Below, one piece after another: positions 1-8,504 of a DNA stretch of 64,000 bases. Position 1 is the first letter of the stretch. Every line of letters starts with the position of its first letter. Source of the DNA: Paenilisteria rustica (lineage in GTDB: Bacteria > Bacillota > Bacilli > Lactobacillales > Listeriaceae); assembly GCF_013820765.1 (NCBI RefSeq), contig NZ_JABJVM010000005.1, forward strand, positions 162,639-226,638, in the 5' to 3' direction. The notes under the pieces were generated by a model, which ran no database searches, was not told where the DNA came from, and saw only the letters and a list, made by a program, of their open reading frames with translations. The position numbers and the translations under genes were made by a program.

Positions 1-49
1 GAGTTACAACCCCAATATGCATGAGAGCAGCGCGAGCATGTAATCCTCC
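1..49. repeat. Hairpin repeat, copy 1 of 3
   Basis: A 17-20 base leader ending CCCCAATATGC is followed by a short hairpin (TGCATG at 18-23 pairing with CATGTA at 37-42, one G-U) and then TCCTCC. Copies 2 and 3 have the same leader, a similar loop and the same pyrimidine tail but different stem bases that still pair. No reading frame fits. The function is unknown; the orientation of any transcript is not shown. Confidence 0.6.
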
Positions 50-69
50 CCGGTTGTTCGAAATGAAAT

Positions 70-118
70 GAGTTACAACCCCAATATGCCTATGAGCATC
101 GCGAATAGGCGTTCCTCC
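70..118. repeat. Hairpin repeat, copy 2 of 3
   Basis: The leader is identical to copy 1 over 20 bases. The stem is GCCTAT (88-93) with ATAGGC (105-110), six perfect pairs around the 11-base loop GAGCATCGCGA, followed by TTCCTCC. The stem bases differ from copy 1 while pairing is kept, which is what selection on structure would produce. Confidence 0.6.
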
Positions 119-245
119 AGGAGATTTAGAACAAGGATGCGGTACATCTTTGTGGTTCTGCTACACAAGAGCAGTTACGCTTAACTTCTCGCATGGTCGA
201 GAAAACTACTCTCTCCCTACTTTTGTTGTGGTTCTTTGAAGCGAA

Positions 246-290
246 TTAGAACCTCAATATGCAGAGGAACGCAGTGAGTCTGTCTTCCTC
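246..290. repeat. Hairpin repeat, copy 3 of 3
   Basis: This is a more diverged copy: leader TTAGAACCTCAATATGC, stem GCAGA (261-265) with TCTGT (279-283) and loop GGAACGCAGTGAG, then TTCCTC. The loop resembles the loops of hairpins near 45.5 kb and 63.83 kb. Confidence 0.5.
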
Positions 291-511
291 ATTCTCACCA
301 AACACCTTGAATACAAACGCTTTCGCTCGATTTGTGTAGAGCCGGATTTATGTCTTACCCAACGACATAGTTCGCGATGTCTTGTGTCAGGACTTTTCTG
401 TACTTACAAAAATGTAATGTCAGCGTCCCAAATTGTCACCTAATGAAATGGTTCTAGCGTACCGATCTATCGTATAATAAAGACATCAAGTTACGAAAGG
501 ACGTTATCATT
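291..511 (+). other. Non-coding stretch with promoter for the first gene
   Basis: No credible reading frame is visible from 1 to 511. Besides the three repeats there is a small hairpin (GACAT/ATGTC) near 368-385. A TATAAT box at 473-478 lies 34 bases upstream of the first gene's start; its -35 box is weak. The ribosome site AAAGGA lies just before 512. Confidence 0.45.
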
Positions 512-862
512 ATGAACGATCAAAAAATATTAAATGCACTCAGCTATTTCAGCTTATTCTTCGCACCATTTATCGTACCGATTGCCATCTGGATTTTTAG
601 TGGTACAGAAAATACGAAACATCATGCAAAAGTGGCTTTATTCACACATATCCTACCAACAATTGGAGCGATCTTTACAACACTCAGCATCGGACTTGTC
701 GGATTTAGCACCAATAGTTCGAATGTCACCGGTTTTATCGGGCTCGGTTTAGTCGTTGTAGTTGGCCTTATGACCATTGTCCTCGCACTATTCAATATTG
801 TCCGAGGTATCCAAGCGTTGACGGCAAAAGAAGATAATCCACGTTTTAACTCCATCAATTAA
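512..862 (+). CDS. Small DUF4870-like membrane protein
   Basis: This 116-residue protein has about three hydrophobic segments (roughly residues 12-30, 42-62 and 72-97) and a short polar tail. The N-terminal pattern of a short helix, a membrane segment and a charged TENTKHH loop resembles DUF4870 membrane proteins of Firmicutes, whose function is not known. An AAAGGA ribosome site and a TATAAT box precede it, and a strong terminator follows, so it is probably a single-gene transcript. The family call is by overall pattern only. Confidence 0.7.
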   Translation: MNDQKILNALSYFSLFFAPFIVPIAIWIFSGTENTKHHAKVALFTHILPTIGAIFTTLSIGLVGFSTNSSNVTGFIGLGLVVVVGLMTIVLALFNIVRGIQALTAKEDNPRFNSIN

Positions 863-869
863 TTCATAT

Positions 870-905
870 AAAAGCTAGCTGAGAACAAGATTCCAGCTAG
901 CTTTT
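870..905 (+). terminator. Rho-independent terminator
   Basis: AAAAGCTAGCT pairs perfectly with AGCTAGCTTTT around a 14-base loop, directly behind the DUF4870-like gene. Confidence 0.85.
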
Positions 906-940
906 GTGATATAATATGGGATGAAATGGGGGAATGCATC

Positions 941-1342
941 ATGCGTTTTATCTTTGCTTACTTAACTGTATTTATATTGGGGATCTTTTCTGTTATTGGA
1001 ATGGAAGCCATTATGTACGGTGAAATAACGTATCAGCTCGTGTTTGCAGCAATTCTGTTCGCTGCACCGCTCATACTCGTTGGCACGACTATCGCCGAAA
1101 TGTTCTACGGCTTCAGCAAAAATGCGACGGCGAAACGCTTCATCATTTGGGGCTTTCTTTTCGGAGTGATCGCAACCGTAGTCATCACCAGCATCCTACA
1201 GCTCATCAGCGCGATAATGGTCATCTTGATTTCACTGCTCGGCGGTGTACTCTGCGCGATTCTAGCATGGATCTTTTTTGCGATTCGCGGCGGTCAAAAA
1301 GCAAGTGGAAAAGCGGCAACCAGCACAAAAAGCAACACCTAA
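941..1342 (+). CDS. Hypothetical integral membrane protein
   Basis: The protein has 133 residues with four hydrophobic segments and a short Lys/Ser/Thr-rich cytoplasmic tail. I place the start at the ATG at 941 because GGGGGA sits nine bases upstream; the in-frame ATG at 926 overlaps that ribosome site. I recognise no family. It has its own terminator and no obvious operon partner. Confidence 0.65.
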   Translation: MRFIFAYLTVFILGIFSVIGMEAIMYGEITYQLVFAAILFAAPLILVGTTIAEMFYGFSKNATAKRFIIWGFLFGVIATVVITSILQLISAIMVILISLLGGVLCAILAWIFFAIRGGQKASGKAATSTKSNT

Positions 1343-1346
1343 CGTC

Positions 1347-1382
1347 AAATAGCGATGAAATCCAATTTTCATCGCTATTTTT
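1347..1382 (+). terminator. Rho-independent terminator
   Basis: AATAGCGATGAAA pairs with TTTCATCGCTATT, followed by a T-run, immediately after the stop codon of the preceding membrane protein. Confidence 0.85.
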
Positions 1383-1466
1383 GTATTCGCATTGAAGGTT
1401 AACTTTCCAAATAATTGGGTATATACAACGGATACCTATATTTATATCAGAAGGGAGTAATTTACT

Positions 1467-2153
1467 ATGTCTCCAAATAATATTGCAGAAGACACAGCAT
1501 CACACATCCTCACGTTGCTTAAAAAAGACGCAGACTTCCATAACCATTGTACACAAGAAGTCTTAAAAACTGGATCTACAATACCGTTATCCGGTCTAAA
1601 TAATAACTTATATCTAATAGAAAACGGTTTTTTGAGCTGTTTACGAGATATTGGTTTAGACGAACACTTACATATGCTCCTACAACCTGGCGATTTTTCA
1701 AGTCTTCCATCTGATTCAGAAGAAATTCCTGAAATAACAGAATGCAAAGCACTAACAGAAGTTACCTATTGGAAGATCGATACTGCTTTCTTTAAAAAAA
1801 GGATGTCCCGCGAAGATCCTGATGGCGAGATTTTTGCCAAATATGCCACTCAGTCTAGAAAAAATATCGAGGAGCATTTCCTAATGGACCGCATGCATCC
1901 CGAGGAACGGATTTATTTCAGCCTACGCCTCATGATGCAACTTTCTTCGCCAATAAGCACCAACGTTACACAGCTCCCATCTTTCGTCACCAATGAAACG
2001 ATAGCCGAATATGCGCTTACCCCGGCCAACTATACCTTGAATATTTTGCAAAAATTACAAGAAGAACAGATTCTTTCTATCGGTGTAGATCACTGGCTAA
2101 TAATCGATGTTGCAGCATTCCATACTATTTTACAAGCGAAGAACATTCTATAA
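1467..2153 (+). CDS. Crp/Fnr-family (PrfA-like) transcription regulator
   Basis: The protein has 228 residues. The first ~110 look like a cyclic-nucleotide-binding-type beta-roll (a pattern such as YLIENGFLSCL followed by LQPGDF), then a long dimerisation helix and a C-terminal winged helix-turn-helix around residues 160-215 (TNETIAEYALTPANY). Length and order fit the Crp/Fnr superfamily, expanded in Listeria, where PrfA is the best-known member. Conservation is weak, so the ligand and targets cannot be inferred. The ribosome site GGGAG precedes the ATG. It converges on the acetyltransferase gene across a shared hairpin. Confidence 0.7.
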   Translation: MSPNNIAEDTASHILTLLKKDADFHNHCTQEVLKTGSTIPLSGLNNNLYLIENGFLSCLRDIGLDEHLHMLLQPGDFSSLPSDSEEIPEITECKALTEVTYWKIDTAFFKKRMSREDPDGEIFAKYATQSRKNIEEHFLMDRMHPEERIYFSLRLMMQLSSPISTNVTQLPSFVTNETIAEYALTPANYTLNILQKLQEEQILSIGVDHWLIIDVAAFHTILQAKNIL

Positions 2154-2176
2154 TCGCCGTCACCTTCAAAAACAGA

Positions 2177-2243
2177 AAAGCAGGGACCTGTGTATAGCGC
2201 CATTCTAGAAAATGGTGTATACATAGATTCCTGCTTATTTTTC
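2177..2243. terminator. Long bidirectional terminator hairpin
   Basis: GCAGG...CCTGC arms enclose TGTATA/TATACA and CCATT/AATGG pairs around CTAGA. A-run on the left and T-run on the right allow termination on both strands, between two convergent genes. Confidence 0.7.
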
Positions 2244-2261
2244 ATTCTAGAAACGCTTGTA

Positions 2262-2762
2262 TCAAACCTCTTCTTCCACATGCTGAATCAACTGCAAACG
2301 CACCGTCTCCAACTTATGTCCGTAGAAGTCTTCCTCAAATTTATCCCAATCCACAAATCCGCGTGCCTTATAAAAAGCAATCGCATTTGTATTTTCCAGT
2401 TCCACATTCACAAATAATGGCAATGGCAACGCGAACAACTTGATACCTTCATCAAGCAACATCGTTCCATATCCCATATTCTTCACACCCGGCAACAAAT
2501 AAAAAGCCGCGAGTTCACTCTTACGTTTCTCAAGCTCGATAAAATTAGCAAAACCAATCACATTAGCATCCTGCTCCAACACCGCAAATGGCGTCGCAGA
2601 AACACGCGTTTTCAGCGTTTCCAAATTATAAAACATGTCTAAAAATCGATCTTGCACCGCGCGTGGAATAATATCCTCATACGTGTCATGCCAAGATTTT
2701 TCCGCGATATTTTGAATAGCCTCGATATCTTCTAGCGTTCCTTTTCGAATTTGAACTGTCAT
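2262..2762 (-). CDS. GNAT-family N-acetyltransferase
   Basis: This 166-residue protein has the GNAT fold: an N-terminal [20 protein letters not shown] segment, a central beta strand ending VIGFANF, a pantetheine-binding turn in the variant form [13 protein letters not shown] (residues ~95-107), and the C-terminal [16 protein letters not shown] motif (~125-140) typical of RimI-type acetyltransferases. These transfer acetyl from acetyl-CoA to an amine; the acceptor is unknown. The ribosome site AAAGGGGA precedes the ATG. Confidence 0.85.
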   Translation of the reverse strand: MTVQIRKGTLEDIEAIQNIAEKSWHDTYEDIIPRAVQDRFLDMFYNLETLKTRVSATPFAVLEQDANVIGFANFIELEKRKSELAAFYLLPGVKNMGYGTMLLDEGIKLFALPLPLFVNVELENTNAIAFYKARGFVDWDKFEEDFYGHKLETVRLQLIQHVEEEV

Positions 2763-2832
2763 CTGTGATTTCCCCTTTCATCTTTTGAGATGTAGCGTTA
2801 TCACTTAGTATACCCTTTCATTGGTATTTTAG

Positions 2833-3396
2833 TCACGCCAAAGCACACGACACCAATTCCTGATTTTCTGTTTCAAACTGCTCTAAATAACGCGACATCG
2901 CCCCGCAGAACTCGATTTCCATCACGCCTTCATACAAAAAATCACATGGCTGCAGAAAATTCAACGCGCGATTCCCTACAACCGATACCTCGCTAAGTTC
3001 CAAAATGTGCCCCACAAACTGCGAGCAGAAAAACTCATTTTTCCCCGACAAATCTAAACGTAATACTAAACCTAAAATTCCCCAAAAATTGTAGCGATAA
3101 TTATCCGCCGTCAGCAAAAACCAATCCAGCTCTTTTTGAATACGCATCTGCTGCTCCGCCGTGATATCATAACTAAGAATCGCAGTCGCGGCATTTTCAA
3201 GCACCCCGCTGCGCATATCTTCCTTAATAAAACCACCATTCAACGGATTACGTTTCCCAATCCGCCCAAAACTATAAACCTCCGTCAAATCCTCGGTCAA
3301 ACTAATCGATACATGATTAAACGGTTTTCGCGTGTATTTTTGAATAACCCGCCCTGGAATTGTCGCTGTTTTTGTCAAAATGACGTATACCTTCAT
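2833..3396 (-). CDS. Papain-like (YiiX/C92-type) hydrolase
   Basis: A 187-residue protein with the layout of permuted papain-like enzymes: His in FNHVSISL near residue 27 and Cys in EFFCSQFVG near residue 123. These would form the catalytic pair. Family members are small amidases or thioesterases acting on lipid- or peptide-linked substrates; the substrate here is unknown. The ATG at 3396 follows GGGGGA at good spacing, so the longer reading frame to 3441 is not used. There is no signal peptide, so it is probably cytoplasmic. Confidence 0.65.
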   Translation of the reverse strand: MKVYVILTKTATIPGRVIQKYTRKPFNHVSISLTEDLTEVYSFGRIGKRNPLNGGFIKEDMRSGVLENAATAILSYDITAEQQMRIQKELDWFLLTADNYRYNFWGILGLVLRLDLSGKNEFFCSQFVGHILELSEVSVVGNRALNFLQPCDFLYEGVMEIEFCGAMSRYLEQFETENQELVSCALA

Positions 3397-3404
3397 AACC
3401 AAAT

Positions 3405-3444
3405 TCCCCCATAAAATAAAGAAGTGAGCGCGAGAGCCCACCTC
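3405..3444 (-). terminator. Probable terminator of the padR operon
   Basis: On the minus strand GTGGGC pairs with GCTCAC (one mismatch), followed by a T-rich stretch. It lies just beyond the DUF4097 gene and before the papain-like gene. Confidence 0.5.
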
Positions 3445-3448
3445 TAAA

Positions 3449-4477
3449 TTATTGCTCTACTTTAATATTTCCAGATCCTGTGCGTACCTTGATAACTTGG
3501 TTTCCGCTTGTTTTGATGTTAGGTGATTTAATATCGCCAGAATTGCTTCGTAGGTCTAAGAAACCATTGAATGCCCCCGGAATCTCGATAGTAACATCTC
3601 CTGAATCCGCGTCTACCGTCACATCTTTCGTCACATCATGAAACGATAGATCAACTTCACCAGATCCACTCGTAACACTCGTCGCGTTATCTAATCCAGA
3701 CAACTCCACATCGCCAGAATTATTGTCGACTTTCACCGCGCCACTCACTTGTTCTCCGTCAATACTACCCGAACCATTTTTCAGCGTCGTTGTTTTCGCC
3801 GCAATTTGGTTCACTTCGATATCACCAGAACTCGAGGTTGCACGAAGCGTGTCGCCAGTCATTCCCTGCACTGAATTCTCACCAGAACCATTGATGACTT
3901 CTAGATTGGATGTCACATTTTTCAAATCGATATCGCCAGAACTATTTTTAACAGTTGTCGTGTCCGCCGTTAGATTCGACGCTTCAATTTCGCCAGAACC
4001 ACTCTCAAGCGTAATCGTTTTCGCCGTCGCATCACGCACGACCAAATCACTCGAACTCATATCGCTCGCCAGCTGCCCCAATTTCGCGCCTTTTGCCACG
4101 TGAATTGTCACCGTCTGCTCGCCATAAATTTGAAACTCTAAAAACTGGAACCATTCCTGCTCATTTTCCACATTAATGGTCAAACTATCCTGATTGGCCT
4201 TTACGCTCTTATCCAAGCGATTAATCACCTCTTGCGACAAATGTCCGCTCATCGTAACGTAATTTTTTCCAGTCGTACTTTCCGCCACATTCACGCGCAA
4301 ATCCTGATCACCCATCAATTTAATCACCGAAATGTCACCGTCCGCCAGCTGCCACTCCCGGTGGTAAGCCTCGCCACGATCCACATTATTATTATCAAAA
4401 GTCAGTCCAAAACCAATACCACCAACGACTAGAAGAGCCGCGCCGATAATTAGCAGTTTTAATTTATTTTTAAACAT
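3449..4477 (-). CDS. DUF4097 (LiaG-like) cell-envelope protein
   Basis: The 342-residue protein starts with an N-terminal membrane anchor (residues ~8-26) and continues as an extracytoplasmic beta-helix built from repeats of the type SSGDI or GSGEI every ~19 residues from about 150 to 340. This is the DUF4097 repeat, also found in LiaG-type proteins of envelope-stress operons. Its exact role is unknown. It overlaps the upstream DUF1700 gene by eight bases, so the two are translationally coupled. Confidence 0.85.
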   Translation of the reverse strand: MFKNKLKLLIIGAALLVVGGIGFGLTFDNNNVDRGEAYHREWQLADGDISVIKLMGDQDLRVNVAESTTGKNYVTMSGHLSQEVINRLDKSVKANQDSLTINVENEQEWFQFLEFQIYGEQTVTIHVAKGAKLGQLASDMSSSDLVVRDATAKTITLESGSGEIEASNLTADTTTVKNSSGDIDLKNVTSNLEVINGSGENSVQGMTGDTLRATSSSGDIEVNQIAAKTTTLKNGSGSIDGEQVSGAVKVDNNSGDVELSGLDNATSVTSGSGEVDLSFHDVTKDVTVDADSGDVTIEIPGAFNGFLDLRSNSGDIKSPNIKTSGNQVIKVRTGSGNIKVEQ

Positions 4478-5048
4478 GTTTGCTCTCTCCCTTCATCAAA
4501 TGAATATTGAATTTCGTATAACCCACTGTAGCCATAATCATCGCTTTCGCCATCCAAATTGTAACGACGAAGAAAATGAAGCCCAGACCAACAATACCAA
4601 TCGTTCCAAATAATTTATACCATTCAAAAGCTTGATTCAGCACCGCGTCCAAAATAAAGCCGAACGGAGTTAAGAAAAATCCCACAGTCGATCCGATGAA
4701 ACCCGCGACTACACCCCAAAAAGATAGAAGCAAGGAGTAAACGACCAAATTCGGAATCAACATTGCTAAAAATACGCCCACTTTGAAGCCTGCCCCACGT
4801 TTTTTAGGCTGACTCGGTCTTGGCACATAATACGGATCCTCTGGTAATGATTCACCGCGCTCCGCCAAAATATCACGCGCAATTTCATCGGGAGTTCCAA
4901 GATCAAACACAATTTCCTGCTCCGATTTCCCACTCGTTTCACCTGCTGCAAAATGCTCCATATAATCCGCTAATATCTCTTTTCTTTCCTCAGGATCCAG
5001 TCCCGCCAATTTTAGCGCTAGCTCATTTAGAAATTCTGTTTTATCCAA
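4470..5048 (-). CDS. DUF1700 (HAAS domain) membrane protein
   Basis: This 192-residue protein has an N-terminal helical HAAS domain (MDKTEFLNELALKLAGL; later AGETSGKSEQEIVFDLGTP) and three hydrophobic segments after residue ~90. DUF1700 proteins are regularly encoded between a PadR regulator and a DUF4097 protein, as here, and are thought to act with the PadR protein in membrane-linked regulation. The start is a TTG at 5048 that overlaps the padR stop region by eight bases, with the ribosome site GGGGAGAG upstream. Confidence 0.85.
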   Translation of the reverse strand: MDKTEFLNELALKLAGLDPEERKEILADYMEHFAAGETSGKSEQEIVFDLGTPDEIARDILAERGESLPEDPYYVPRPSQPKKRGAGFKVGVFLAMLIPNLVVYSLLLSFWGVVAGFIGSTVGFFLTPFGFILDAVLNQAFEWYKLFGTIGIVGLGFIFFVVTIWMAKAMIMATVGYTKFNIHLMKGESKHV

Positions 5049-5373
5049 TTTGCTCTCCCCCTTCTACAAATAATCGATTCACATTCGACACAAAATCTTT
5101 CCATTCAAACATTAATTCCGTCATATACATCTCACCCTTAACCGTTAGTTGATAATATTTCCGCGACGGGCCTTCAGTCGACTCCTTCAAATACGTGTCG
5201 CAATAACCCTCTTTCACCAAACGCCGCAATACCGGGTAAATCGCACCCTCCGCAACTTCCACATACTGTGAAACATGTTGCGCCAGCTCATAGCCATATT
5301 GATCCTTCTTATGAATCAGGAAAAGGCAGCATAACTCAAGCACACCTTTTTTAAACTGCACATTCACTTCCAT
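5041..5373 (-). CDS. PadR-family transcriptional regulator
   Basis: A 110-residue winged helix-turn-helix of the short PadR type: KKGVLELCCLFLIHKKDQYGYEL, then EGAIYPVLRRLVKEGY and RKYYQLT, which are the hallmark segments. I start it at the ATG at 5373 because GGAGGG lies directly upstream; the frame extends to 5418 without a ribosome site. It heads a three-gene operon with DUF1700 and DUF4097 genes and probably represses its own promoter. Confidence 0.9.
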   Translation of the reverse strand: MEVNVQFKKGVLELCCLFLIHKKDQYGYELAQHVSQYVEVAEGAIYPVLRRLVKEGYCDTYLKESTEGPSRKYYQLTVKGEMYMTELMFEWKDFVSNVNRLFVEGGEQIG

Positions 5374-5427
5374 GCCGAACCCTCCATTTCTTATTACCAA
5401 AATTCCAGTACTGAACATTAATCACTA

Positions 5428-5475
5428 CTTGTTATACATACTATACCACGCACTACTAATTAATGCAAGGTAGTG
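5428..5475 (-). promoter_or_regulatory. padR promoter with GTAGTG repeats
   Basis: On the minus strand TTGCAT (5463-5468) and TATAGT (5440-5445) are 17 bases apart, a good housekeeping promoter. The word AGTAGTG or its complement CACTAC occurs three times: upstream of the -35 box, inside the spacer and downstream of the -10 box. These are likely operator half-sites for the PadR protein. Confidence 0.6.
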
Positions 5476-5510
5476 AATAAAAAAAATAGTATTGTCAATT
5501 CCACATTTTA

Positions 5511-5541
5511 ATGTTAACCTAATATCATATCAAGTTAACAA
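5511..5541 (+). promoter_or_regulatory. BirA (biotin repressor) operator
   Basis: ATGTTAACC is followed after 12 bases by AAGTTAACAA, matching the Firmicute BirA operator of two TTAAC/GTTAA half-sites. It ends at the AAGGAG ribosome site of bioY, so BirA-biotinyl-AMP binding would block transcription. Confidence 0.85.
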
Positions 5542-5551
5542 AGGAGAAATT

Positions 5552-6091
5552 ATGAGAGATAAAAAATTAAAACAATTGATTATTAATGCCCTATTTGCTG
5601 TTATTATCGCTATTCTTGCCCAAATCACTATTCCAATCGGGCCTATCCCACTAACAGGACAAACCTTCGCAGTCGGTCTTGCCGCAACGATTCTTGGTGC
5701 CCGCAATGCCACTATCTCCGTCGCCGTTTACATCGTCCTTGGCGCCATTGGAGTTCCCGTTTTCGCTGGTATGACAGCTGGACTAGGCATCATTTTTGGC
5801 CCAACAGGTGGTTTTTTAATTGGCTTCCTATTCAACGCTTACATTACAGGCTACCTCATCGAAAAAACGAATTTCAGCATGGCCTACGCTATTTTCGCTA
5901 ATATTATCGGAGCCTTCGTAACGCTATTATTCGGTGCCTTCTGGTTGAAAATCAGTGGTGACCTATCATGGGGCACAGCTTTCACAGCCGGTGTTATCCC
6001 ATTCATCATCCCAGGAATCCTAAAAGCAACATTTGCCGCACTAGTCGGAATCAGCATCCGCAAGCGCCTTGTCTTTGGTAAATTGATCTAA
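5552..6091 (+). CDS. bioY: Biotin transporter BioY (ECF S-component)
   Basis: The 179-residue protein has about six membrane segments and BioY signature segments: an early ITIPIGPIPLTGQTFAVGLA motif, GARNATISVAVYIVLGAIGVPVFAG, and a GPTGGFLIGF turn. BioY binds biotin and works with the shared energy-coupling module EcfAA'T encoded elsewhere. The ATG at 5552 has AAGGAG eight bases upstream; upstream in-frame codons back to 5492 lie inside the BirA operator. Control by BirA is expected: biotin abundance should shut the gene off. Confidence 0.93.
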   Translation: MRDKKLKQLIINALFAVIIAILAQITIPIGPIPLTGQTFAVGLAATILGARNATISVAVYIVLGAIGVPVFAGMTAGLGIIFGPTGGFLIGFLFNAYITGYLIEKTNFSMAYAIFANIIGAFVTLLFGAFWLKISGDLSWGTAFTAGVIPFIIPGILKATFAALVGISIRKRLVFGKLI

Positions 6092-6179
6092 ATTTTCCGA
6101 ATTCAAGGGAAAACGTTATACAAACCCACTTTCCTTCGATATAATAAAAAGGACAATCTGTATGAAAAGGGGACATAAT

Positions 6180-6905
6180 ATGACGCTATACGATTACAAC
6201 AATCTAAAAGAAAGTTTCGATACCGACAAAATGCTTGCCACCTTGATGAAATCAAACGAAGACACACCACCTTATACGGAACTTACTTACCGGCGAAATG
6301 AGGTTATCATGAAAGAAGGTTCCGCCAATCGGCACTTCTACGTTGTCAAAAAAGGAATGGTCGCGATGTCAAAAGGAACTGCGCGGGATGATTCCATTCT
6401 GACATTTTGCGGTCCAGATGATATTTTAGGATTCTTAAGTGTCCTAGAAAATGCTGTATCGCCCATTTCCTACACCGCTATTAGTGAAGTCACATTGCTC
6501 CGATTCGAGCGCCAGTACGTTATCGACAAAATTACCTTTAGCCAAGAAAGCTTCTGGTACGCGTATTTCTTCTATCTAAACTTTACGCACCCGATTCTCG
6601 TTCGTGAATCACTTTCTAATCTACCGTCCGACAAAAAAATTCTAGCAGGTCTTGTTATCGTAGCCGAACGTTTCGGTCGCGCTGAACCAGATGGCTCTTA
6701 TCTTATTCCGTATTATTTCACACAAAAAGTAATTGGCAAGTATCTAAATTTGGCGCGAGCCTATGTCGCCACTAATCTACGTAAATTAGAACAAGACGGT
6801 CTCATTTCCCTTTCACCAAAGCCATGGAAAATACATGATATGGCAGCGGTTAAAGAGATGTTGGACATGAAGTATACGGATCTCTATTCCCTAACAAAAG
6901 AATAA
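6180..6905 (+). CDS. Crp/Fnr-family transcription regulator
   Basis: The 241-residue protein has an N-terminal cyclic-nucleotide-binding-type domain (EVIMKEGSANRHFYVVKKGMVA, then FCGPDDILGFLS) and a C-terminal winged helix-turn-helix around residues 175-215 (YFTQKVIGKYLNLARAYVATNLRKLEQDGLI). It lacks Fnr-type cysteines in the N-terminus, so an iron-sulfur sensor is unlikely. The ATG at 6180 is preceded by AAAAGGGG; the ATG at 6162 overlaps that site. A TATAAT box is at 6140-6145. The regulon is unknown. Confidence 0.85.
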   Translation: MTLYDYNNLKESFDTDKMLATLMKSNEDTPPYTELTYRRNEVIMKEGSANRHFYVVKKGMVAMSKGTARDDSILTFCGPDDILGFLSVLENAVSPISYTAISEVTLLRFERQYVIDKITFSQESFWYAYFFYLNFTHPILVRESLSNLPSDKKILAGLVIVAERFGRAEPDGSYLIPYYFTQKVIGKYLNLARAYVATNLRKLEQDGLISLSPKPWKIHDMAAVKEMLDMKYTDLYSLTKE

Positions 6906-6913
6906 ATAGTATG

Positions 6914-6942
6914 CCAGTGATGATCCTATCACTGGTTTTTTA
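6914..6942 (+). terminator. Rho-independent terminator
   Basis: CCAGTGAT pairs perfectly with ATCACTGG around six bases, followed by TTTTTTATT. Confidence 0.9.
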
Positions 6943-7066
6943 TTACATAGATGTGACAAGTTTTTGACGGAATACGCTTTCTTTTGGAAACCGTTACAAA
7001 TATTTAGTGACGATTAGACTAAACTTTAGTATAATAGCCTTATTACACAAAAAGGGAGAGAATTGA

Positions 7067-8443
7067 ATGTCAAAATCAACAAAATTAGCATGCGGACTAC
7101 TCGCTTGCGGACTAACTTTTTCACTTGCAGCACCAGTATTCGCGGAGGAAGAGGTACAAGTTCCAGCAGTAACCGCAGAAACACCTACACCAGCTCCAGA
7201 GGCTAAAGAGATTACAGAAACAGCCCCTGATGCTACAGAAGAAACACCAGAAGCGAAATTGCAAGTTGCAGCCGTGGCTGCGACTCAAAAAGCAGACGTA
7301 TCTTTTATTAAAGATGCTACGACAACACCTGCCGATTTCGTAACGGTAGCAGACGCAAGCACGACACTTACTTACAAAGCGGGAACAGAGCCAAAAACAT
7401 CGGTTGCGGGAACATTCTCAACAACCATCGTTGCAACATTAGCTGACACAACAACTCAAGAATTCGTTGTAAGCTACAAAGTAACAGAACCAGCGAAAGC
7501 TCCTGTAAAAGCGGCGGCTCTTGCTACTGCAAAAACAAATGTAACAACAGAAATCAATGTAGCAGTGAAAGATCCAAGCAAATTCGTTACAGCAACATCT
7601 GGCGTAACACTATCATTCGTGAAAGCACCAGTTGTGAATCGCTTAGGCGCACAAACAGTTACTGTTGCCGCTACAAATGGTACGACGACTGAAAACATCG
7701 TAGCTAACTACACGGTTGTTGATACAACGAAACCAGTAATTGATGTTTATGAAGATGATTTTTATGTATCTCAAGGGGAAGATTGGGCGGCTGAAGAACT
7801 AGTTGACGCAACAGATAACTCAGGTTTCGTGAAACTTTACTTTGCAAACGGTCAAGCATACTTGGATACATCTAAAGAAGGCACGCAAACAGTTGAAATC
7901 ATTGCAGAAGACGCAAGTGGTAATACTTCTAGTGTTACATTGACGTATACAGTCGTTGGAGAAGATTTCTATTTCTTTGATGCACCAGTTGTTAATGTAG
8001 CAAAAACAACTGCAACTGACGTCTACGGTACTGCGGAACCATTAACGACAGTTCTAGTTATCTCAGAAGATGGCGAAGAATTGTTAGGTATGGCTGATGC
8101 TGATGAAAATGGTAATTTCCATATCAAATTGGATACACCACTTGTTAATGGTCAAACAGTATTCTTAGGAAGCATGGATATGGATACAGGTGAGTTTAGT
8201 GACTTAGCTGAGTTCACATTCCAAGGTGGGACATTGAAGGTTGATCCAGTCGATACAACGAAGAAACCTTCTATCACACAAGTAGCGAAGCAAACTCCTG
8301 CTAAAGCGGCTCCTGTTGCACCAACTAAAACAACAAACCTTAAAGAACTACCAAAAACAGGGGACAATAGTTCTGCTGGCTTGGTATTCGCAGGATTCCT
8401 TGTTTCTGGACTTGCTGTAGCACTTCTTAGAAAACGTGGCTAA
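7067..8443 (+). CDS. LPXTG-anchored surface protein with Ig-like domains
   Basis: A 458-residue secreted protein: signal peptide (residues 1-~26, ending PVFAEE), an acidic Pro/Glu/Thr-rich linker to ~75, two short Ig-like repeats (~80-145 and ~150-220), a DUF5011-type domain beginning DTTKPVIDVYEDD (~222-300), a bacterial Ig-like domain (~305-385), and a C-terminal LPKTG sorting signal at ~428 with hydrophobic stretch and RKRG tail. Sortase A should link it to peptidoglycan. Ligand unknown. A TATAAT box is at 7030-7035, and a one-mismatch cre-like site lies at 6984-7000, so catabolite control is possible but unproven. Confidence 0.9.
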   Translation: MSKSTKLACGLLACGLTFSLAAPVFAEEEVQVPAVTAETPTPAPEAKEITETAPDATEETPEAKLQVAAVAATQKADVSFIKDATTTPADFVTVADASTTLTYKAGTEPKTSVAGTFSTTIVATLADTTTQEFVVSYKVTEPAKAPVKAAALATAKTNVTTEINVAVKDPSKFVTATSGVTLSFVKAPVVNRLGAQTVTVAATNGTTTENIVANYTVVDTTKPVIDVYEDDFYVSQGEDWAAEELVDATDNSGFVKLYFANGQAYLDTSKEGTQTVEIIAEDASGNTSSVTLTYTVVGEDFYFFDAPVVNVAKTTATDVYGTAEPLTTVLVISEDGEELLGMADADENGNFHIKLDTPLVNGQTVFLGSMDMDTGEFSDLAEFTFQGGTLKVDPVDTTKKPSITQVAKQTPAKAAPVAPTKTTNLKELPKTGDNSSAGLVFAGFLVSGLAVALLRKRG

Positions 8444-8450
8444 TATAAGC

Positions 8451-8493
8451 AAAACGCCTAGAAATCTGTAACTAGATTTCTAGGCGTTTTTTT
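8451..8493 (+). terminator. Rho-independent terminator
   Basis: AAAACGCCTAGAAATCT pairs with AGATTTCTAGGCGTTTT, followed by a T-run. It may serve both strands. Confidence 0.92.
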
Positions 8494-8504
8494 GTATCAT
8501 TTAG

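Noticed and set aside
1..292. Possible CRISPR array
   Set aside because: Only three diverged copies, irregular spacing (about 70 and 177 bases), and the internal part is a covarying hairpin, not a fixed repeat with unique spacers.
5511..5541. PrfA box (TTAACA type) upstream of bioY
   Set aside because: The two half-sites are too far apart for PrfA and match the BirA operator geometry instead.
6984..7000. CcpA cre site before the LPXTG gene
   Set aside because: One mismatch in the central CG; not enough to list as a site.
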